Below are positions 5,772 to 9,864 of a DNA stretch of 9,864 bases, in pieces. Source of the DNA: Anaerolineales bacterium Chloro_02 (GTDB lineage: Bacteria; Chloroflexota; Anaerolineae; Anaerolineales; Anaerolineaceae). How positions within the stretch are numbered: the first letter of the stretch is position 1; each line of letters starts with the position of its first letter. The stretch covers positions 1-9,864 of the forward strand of contig LUZV01000085.1 of NCBI GenBank assembly GCA_001603765.1. Reading direction: 5' to 3'. The position numbers and the translations under genes are program-made. The notes under the pieces were generated by a model. That model saw nothing but the letters and a program-made list of their open reading frames with translations, made no database searches and had not been told where the DNA came from.

Positions 5772-6707
5772 TCAAATAGTCAATCCAAGCTCTTCGAAAT
5801 ACTCTCGAATGGCGCGGGCGATCTTTTGAATCCTGGGATGCGCGCCGGAAGAGTCTCGCAGCTCAATGAAGTGCTTCCAGCCGGACCAGCGCCCGGAAAC
5901 GACGATCTCAGCCTTGAGCAGGTTCGGCAACACATCCCGGGCGATCTGCGGTCTGAGCCCGTGATAGAGCATGTTGCCGTAAGCGGCGTCCGCATCCTTA
6001 AGCGTGGCGCTGATCCCGTAGTCATATTCCTCCGGGAGTATCAAGGTGACACCACGATTGCCGTAGTTGACGTACCGCGTGCTCTCCTGGGTAAAGGAAA
6101 GCACCCGGTGACGGACGATCTCGTGGGTGATGCCGCGGTCGGTCGTTATCCGGAAGACAAAAGCGGGGAGGTCGGATTCACCATGAGTTTTGAGGAAGCG
6201 AATCTGGTCTGCTTCATTACAGAGATCGACTTTGCGCGAAACCCATTGAAAATCAACGGGAACCTCCACCGCCTGAAAAAGAGCGGGGAAATATTCATTC
6301 AGCTTGGGGGCGATCGCGTAATACAAAGCCTTTGAGGCCCACCTGGCGGCTGCATTCAATTTGTCCAGCGTTTCCAGCCAGGCTCGAATATTTCCGGCGA
6401 TGAACGTGGATCGGTCTTCCAGAGGCCATATCGCATGATAGGCGGCCCTTTTCTTGAAGGTCCCGTAAATGAAAGCCTCACCGGCGATACCGCGGCTTAA
6501 CTGCAAGACAATGTTGCTGTGCTCCAGAACGGACAGGTGTCCCACGCTTTTTAAGTGCGACACGAACTTCAGTGCCGATCCTTCCGTGATCCTCTCTTCG
6601 GACTTGTAGGCTGTCCGTCCGGCTTTTTCGATCATAAGAAGAGCAGATTTTTCATCGGCCGGTGCGATTCCGAGCGCCTCGACAGACTGTTTTACAAACT
6701 GAACCAT
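5772..6707 (-). CDS. thyX: Flavin-dependent thymidylate synthase ThyX (311 aa)
   Basis: Makes dTMP from dUMP using FAD, NADPH and methylene-tetrahydrofolate. The ThyX signature RHR-x7-S is present as RHRVLSFTQES at 199-209, followed by STRY (209-212), which binds FAD and dUMP. Other family features are the early HLSVLEHSNIVLQLSRG (57-73), the R-x-x-LP stretch ARDVLPNLLKAEIVVSGRW (256-274), and a helical end. At 311 residues it is longer than typical ThyX (~220-260). The extra length is mostly a ~75-residue insertion around 100-175, between the N-terminal part and the FVFRITTDRGITHEIVRHR strand-helix. The usual AQ-x-EIR motif near the C-terminus reads AHPRI here. ATG 6707 was chosen over the in-frame ATG at 6791 because AGGAGG lies 4 nt upstream and the longer form would overlap the 63-aa gene. 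It acts with the downstream dUTPase, which supplies dUMP. Confidence 0.95.
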   Translation of the reverse strand: MVQFVKQSVEALGIAPADEKSALLMIEKAGRTAYKSEERITEGSALKFVSHLKSVGHLSVLEHSNIVLQLSRGIAGEAFIYGTFKKRAAYHAIWPLEDRSTFIAGNIRAWLETLDKLNAAARWASKALYYAIAPKLNEYFPALFQAVEVPVDFQWVSRKVDLCNEADQIRFLKTHGESDLPAFVFRITTDRGITHEIVRHRVLSFTQESTRYVNYGNRGVTLILPEEYDYGISATLKDADAAYGNMLYHGLRPQIARDVLPNLLKAEIVVSGRWSGWKHFIELRDSSGAHPRIQKIARAIREYFEELGLTI

Positions 6708-6711
6708 TTTG

Positions 6712-6717
6712 CCTCCT
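6712..6717 (-). promoter_or_regulatory. Ribosome binding site fixing the thyX start
   Basis: AGGAGG on the minus strand, 4 nt before ATG 6707. No comparable site precedes the in-frame ATG at 6791. Confidence 0.85.
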
Positions 6718-6778
6718 ATACTTTGAACGCGGTTTTTAAATGCGAAGATTCCGGATCGGCTCTTCCCATTCCATCTCC

Positions 6779-6970
6779 CTACCGACCACATTCACCGTCT
6801 GCATTTTCCGGTTCCTGGAACATATCGTGGGTGTAATTGATGCCCTGGATCAAAGGCTTCTCCCAAAGCCCTTGTTGAAATTCCTTCAGCACTTCGCAGC
6901 CCTTCGCACACGAAAATTTATCCTCATCCAACCGCGAGCAATTGAAGCAGGGGCTTCTACCGTTGTCCAT
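6779..6970 (-). CDS. Small protein with paired-cysteine motif, unknown function (63 aa)
   Basis: It lies between nrdJ (54-nt gap) and thyX (71-nt gap). ATG 6970 has GGGAG 6 nt upstream. The N-terminus carries C8-x2-C11 and C21-x3-C25 (SPCFNCSRLDEDKFSCAKGC), a compact four-cysteine arrangement that could bind one zinc or an iron-sulfur cluster. A short helix EVLKEFQQGLW follows, then an uncharacteristic acidic tail with one more cysteine at 61. No membrane segment or signal peptide. I do not recognise the family. The position next to a ribonucleotide reductase that needs dithiol reductant makes a redox role imaginable, but no CxxC thioredoxin or glutaredoxin fold is present. A small DNA- or RNA-binding zinc protein is equally possible. 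Confidence 0.75.
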   Translation of the reverse strand: MDNGRSPCFNCSRLDEDKFSCAKGCEVLKEFQQGLWEKPLIQGINYTHDMFQEPENADGECGR

Positions 6971-7024
6971 TTTCTACTCCCATGGTTAGCAGTAAATGAT
7001 TACTATCGATCCAGGGCAAAAAAC

Positions 7025-9763
7025 TCACCCGCACTGCGATCCACATTTCGGGCAAAACAGGCATCCTTGCTGATAGACGGCAGGACCTCCACACTCGGGG
7101 CAGGTCAATTCTTTCCCGCCTGTGACCCGGGGCGGAGCTTCACCGTTTTTGGAATGGTGGCGTTGCAGAATCTTCGCCAGTGCGTCGGGAGTGCTTTTGA
7201 TCAGCACGGCCTTTTCGTCGCTATCGTCCAGCTTGTCCCATACGCCGGCCGAAGCATTCAGCCCTTCTATCGTTTCGATCAGCCGGTCAATATCCGTCCC
7301 GCTTTGCAGGGCCACGGAAATCGACCGGGTCAAAGCTTCGATGTTCACCGAGTCTTCGTTGCCGTTCTTGCCGCCGTTGGCGAAAACTTCGTAGGTCTGC
7401 CCGTTCAGCTTGTTCACCGTGATGTACAGAGAACCTCTTGCCGTCTTCACCTTGTGGGTCTGCCCGGACAAGATCCGCGGACGGCTTGCAGGAAATACAC
7501 TTTGCCCTCCCCCGCCAGCGGGCTCCTCTTTTTTGCCGAAGCTTATCGGCTGGCCTTTCATCGAGCCGTCGACGTATACGGTCAAGCCCTTGAGTCGAAG
7601 CTCCCAGGCCTTCATGTAAATGGCGGCAACCGTATCGGGAACTGTTCCCTTGGGGAGATTTATCGTAGAAGAAATCGCAGTGGAAATGCCGCGCTGGAAA
7701 GCTGCTTGCATCTGCAAGCGATCCTCCCAGCCGATATCGTGGGCACAGACAAAAACTTTCTGTATGCGCTTTGGAACCGATGTGCCCTGGCAGGAACCGT
7801 GATTTTCCACAATCTCGCGGACTGCTTGCCTGTACCACTTCTCCTTGCCGTACCGTTGCTCGAAAACGGGGTTCACGAACGTCCACACATCCTCAGAATC
7901 GGCAATGTTTTTGTCGTAGCACAGCGCGAACAGCGGTTCCATTCCCTGAGAGCACTCGGCGGCCAGGGATACGGAGCCGGTCGGCGCCACCGTTGTCCAG
8001 TGGGAATTACGAAGCCCGTGCTCTTCAACATATTCCCACTGAGTCTTTTCAACAGGGTCCGATAAATCGAAAAACTTTTCGGCAACCGCCAGGCAGCTTT
8101 CCCTGTTTTCCTCATACAGGGGGAATGTGCCCCTTTCCTCGGCCAATCGGGCTGACTGCAGGATCGCCTCGCGCGTTGTAAACCTTGCCAGGCTTTCGGC
8201 AAACCTGAACCCTTCAGGCGAATTGTACGGGATGCCGCTGATCAACAGGGTGTCGGAAAAACCCATAATCCCAAGGCCGATTGGCCGGGAATCTACGGCC
8301 ATCTGCCGGTACTTCTCGGTCGGATAACCGGAAATATCGATCTGGTTGTCCAGCATCCGAACCGCTGACTGAATGACTTTCTGATACGCCGGCCAGTCGA
8401 ACCAGCCGGGCATTTGTGTCGAGCCGTCAACCGCAAATTTCGAAACGTTCGTGTGGGCCAAGGCGCAGCTTTGATGGGGAAGCAAAGGCTGTTCTCCACA
8501 GTTTGCCGACAAAACCCCCGCCGCCAAATAATAGCAATGGGTCTCATCCACGGTCCCGTTAAAGAGATCCGCTGTTTCTCCATCATCGGTTACCGCAAGG
8601 ACTTTGTGATTCGAAGGGACCGCAACAGCACGCCCGTTCGCAACCAATCTTCTCCCTAAATTTTCCTGGCGCCTGTAAAACGGTTCCAGCGAAACACCGG
8701 GCTCCAGGTCTTTGGCCTGAATTTTTTCACCTCCTTTCTTAAAGAAATTGTGCTCCGAATTGCATCGAACGGTTTCACCGTTATCGAGGACTATCTTTAT
8801 CACCGGAGCATTCTCGCATGTTTTCCGGATATTTCTCATGATCCGGATGCCGATCCGGCCATCCTCAAGCATGGTAAAAACCGGCGTATCTTTCCCTACG
8901 AGTTCCCGGATCGGGATCTGCCCGAAGACGGTTTCAATTTTTGTATCGCCGGTGAGGCACGGGTTCGTCGATACGATCCGGCCGACGGTGGGCAATGTGT
9001 TGTCTTCATTCGCCCGGTCGACAAACCATATCCCGGGTTCTCCAATGGTGCAGGCATTACGCGCGATCTGGCCGAACAGGTCCCTGGCCGGGATTTCTTT
9101 TACGACCTCGCCGGTCACAACACTTTTGAGTTGCCACACCCGGTCTGCTACAACCGCCTCCATAAAAGCGTCGGAGACCGCGACCGACAAATTCATGTTC
9201 CGATAATCGAACCGTCCCTGTTCGGTCGATTTAAGCGCGATGAACTCTTCAACCTGGGGGTGCCAGTCCCAAAACATTGCCATTTTAGCGGCGCGCCTTG
9301 TGGTTCCTCCCTGTTTAATAGCCTCGCATGTCGCACCCCCCTTGCGCATGAAGGGGAAGGGGCCGCTGCTGTGGCCGCCGGTCGAAAGCGGGCATCCTGC
9401 CTCCCGAAGATTTCCGTACTGCAACCCCAGGCCGCTTCCCCGTTTATAGATCCGGCCGGCTTCCGCGTCTGATTCGATGATCGAATCCAGGTCATCCTGG
9501 AGATCGCCAACAAAGCATGCACTTGTTTGTGGATGGTCCAGGAACCCCGCATTCATCAGGGTCGGCGAATTCGGGAGCATTATCCGGCTGTCCATCAGGC
9601 TCTTCAGTTCCGCCTCGAACTCCGCTCTTCTGTCTTCGGGTTCCGGGGAGGCTTCAAACTTGGCGACGCGGGCATGGACTTGACTGGGGTGGGACTCATT
9701 CAACGGTTCTCGGAAATAGAGCTTTTTGTACGTCTTAAGCGAGATTGAATCTTCTTGCTGCAT
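7025..9763 (-). CDS. nrdJ: Adenosylcobalamin-dependent (class II) ribonucleotide reductase with intein (912 aa)
   Basis: Reduces ribonucleotides to deoxyribonucleotides with a B12-derived radical, with or without oxygen. In 912-residue numbering the precursor shows LPNSPTLMNAG (63-73), the redox Cys83 in SACFV, GGHSSGPFPFM (129-139) and KQGGTTRRAAKMAMFWDWHP (150-169). Next come the active-site N267-P268 and, after a 153-residue intein (269-421), C422-G-E424 with the second redox Cys433, 11 residues later as in Thermotoga NrdJ. Further on are APTGSVSLAAE, a TSCPD-type domain around TARGSLYITVNKLNG, and a C-terminal six-cysteine tail (CPECG, CLFCPKCGSQCG, 888-912) that relays reducing power. 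After splicing the enzyme would be 759 aa. ATG 9763 is preferred (AAGGA 6 nt upstream). The frame stays open to the right edge, including ATG 9841, so an N-terminal extension is possible. No ATP-cone is seen. First visible gene of the operon. Confidence 0.95.
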   Translation of the reverse strand: MQQEDSISLKTYKKLYFREPLNESHPSQVHARVAKFEASPEPEDRRAEFEAELKSLMDSRIMLPNSPTLMNAGFLDHPQTSACFVGDLQDDLDSIIESDAEAGRIYKRGSGLGLQYGNLREAGCPLSTGGHSSGPFPFMRKGGATCEAIKQGGTTRRAAKMAMFWDWHPQVEEFIALKSTEQGRFDYRNMNLSVAVSDAFMEAVVADRVWQLKSVVTGEVVKEIPARDLFGQIARNACTIGEPGIWFVDRANEDNTLPTVGRIVSTNPCLTGDTKIETVFGQIPIRELVGKDTPVFTMLEDGRIGIRIMRNIRKTCENAPVIKIVLDNGETVRCNSEHNFFKKGGEKIQAKDLEPGVSLEPFYRRQENLGRRLVANGRAVAVPSNHKVLAVTDDGETADLFNGTVDETHCYYLAAGVLSANCGEQPLLPHQSCALAHTNVSKFAVDGSTQMPGWFDWPAYQKVIQSAVRMLDNQIDISGYPTEKYRQMAVDSRPIGLGIMGFSDTLLISGIPYNSPEGFRFAESLARFTTREAILQSARLAEERGTFPLYEENRESCLAVAEKFFDLSDPVEKTQWEYVEEHGLRNSHWTTVAPTGSVSLAAECSQGMEPLFALCYDKNIADSEDVWTFVNPVFEQRYGKEKWYRQAVREIVENHGSCQGTSVPKRIQKVFVCAHDIGWEDRLQMQAAFQRGISTAISSTINLPKGTVPDTVAAIYMKAWELRLKGLTVYVDGSMKGQPISFGKKEEPAGGGGQSVFPASRPRILSGQTHKVKTARGSLYITVNKLNGQTYEVFANGGKNGNEDSVNIEALTRSISVALQSGTDIDRLIETIEGLNASAGVWDKLDDSDEKAVLIKSTPDALAKILQRHHSKNGEAPPRVTGGKELTCPECGGPAVYQQGCLFCPKCGSQCG
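8501..8959 (-). mobile_element. Mini-intein (153 aa) in NrdJ active site
   Basis: The NPCGE active-site motif is interrupted between Pro and Cys. The insert starts with block A CLTGDTKIET (nucleophile Cys1). It continues with a block B-like GETVRCNSEHNFF, where Asn67 stands at the usual Thr of TxxH and His70 is kept, then AKDLEPGVSLEPFYRR. It ends with a block F-like TVDETHCYYLAAGVL and terminal Ser-Ala-Asn before the host Cys. There is no LAGLIDADG or HNH endonuclease; only a short linker of about 25 residues joins the halves. The +1 residue is the catalytic thiyl Cys of the reductase, so the enzyme is inactive until spliced. The penultimate residue is Ala rather than the common His. In-frame context and intact motifs suggest it still splices. 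Confidence 0.93.
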
Positions 9764-9768
9764 TCCTG

Positions 9769-9775
9769 TTCCTTT
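9769..9775 (-). promoter_or_regulatory. Ribosome binding site supporting nrdJ start 9763
   Basis: AAAGGAA on the minus strand, with AAGGA 6 nt before ATG 9763. The upstream in-frame ATG at 9841 has no such site in the bases available. Confidence 0.5.
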
Positions 9776-9864
9776 CTGCGTGGGTCCGAAAGGACTCTTG
9801 CCAAGTCTGTCATAGTAAGTAATCGATGCCTTACTACCCATTCGAAACTTTTTCGAGGTCGCTT

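Noticed and set aside
6740..8065. 441-codon plus-strand open frame
   Set aside because: Antisense to nrdJ, the 63-aa gene and the upstream flank of thyX. The opposite strand has clear enzyme motifs, and the plus-strand product has no recognisable domain.
1..9864. CRISPR array, tRNA or rRNA genes
   Set aside because: No regularly spaced repeats and no cloverleaf or rRNA-like sequence seen on either strand.

Overview
The window looks like two unrelated blocks of bacterial DNA joined by a gene-poor stretch. All supported genes read on the minus strand. The left block (1-2633) is visibly AT-richer. It holds the 5' part of one large gene for a secreted SpvB/Tc-toxin-like protein that continues past the left edge. 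The right block (about 3787-9763) has more even, higher-GC composition. It is a tightly packed operon of phage-type nucleotide-metabolism genes. The host cannot be named from sequence alone. A Sec signal peptide on an SpvB/FG-GAP/TcdB-type protein, together with a B12-dependent ribonucleotide reductase and ThyX, suggests an anaerobe-compatible Gram-negative bacterium carrying a prophage or phage-derived segment. No integrase, capsid, tail, tRNA or rRNA gene is seen.

In transcription order the operon is: class II (adenosylcobalamin) ribonucleotide reductase nrdJ, split by a 153-residue mini-intein placed directly before the catalytic cysteine; a 63-aa Cys-motif protein; flavin-dependent thymidylate synthase thyX; a 75-aa protein; an all-alpha dimeric dUTPase; a DUF5664-type (dATP/dGTP diphosphohydrolase-like) protein; a 133-aa unknown; and an 85-aa protein with seven cysteines. 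Several neighbours overlap by 4 to 58 nt or are 2 to 71 nt apart. A strong rho-independent terminator (3789-3818) follows the last stop codon. Together these genes would make deoxynucleotides (NrdJ), remove dUTP and supply dUMP (dUTPase), methylate dUMP to dTMP (ThyX), and perhaps trim selected purine dNTPs (DUF5664 protein).

The region between the blocks (2634-3786) has no convincing gene. It does contain a well-formed small non-autonomous transposable element of 180 bp (3099-3278), with near-perfect ~20-bp inverted repeats and a 9-bp target duplication. It also contains a leader-like stretch in front of the toxin-like gene in which one sequence block can pair with either of two partners.

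The items most worth following up are the unseen C-terminal (effector) end of the SpvB-like protein, the intein with a non-canonical penultimate residue, the 180-bp element, and the small unknown proteins inside the nucleotide operon.
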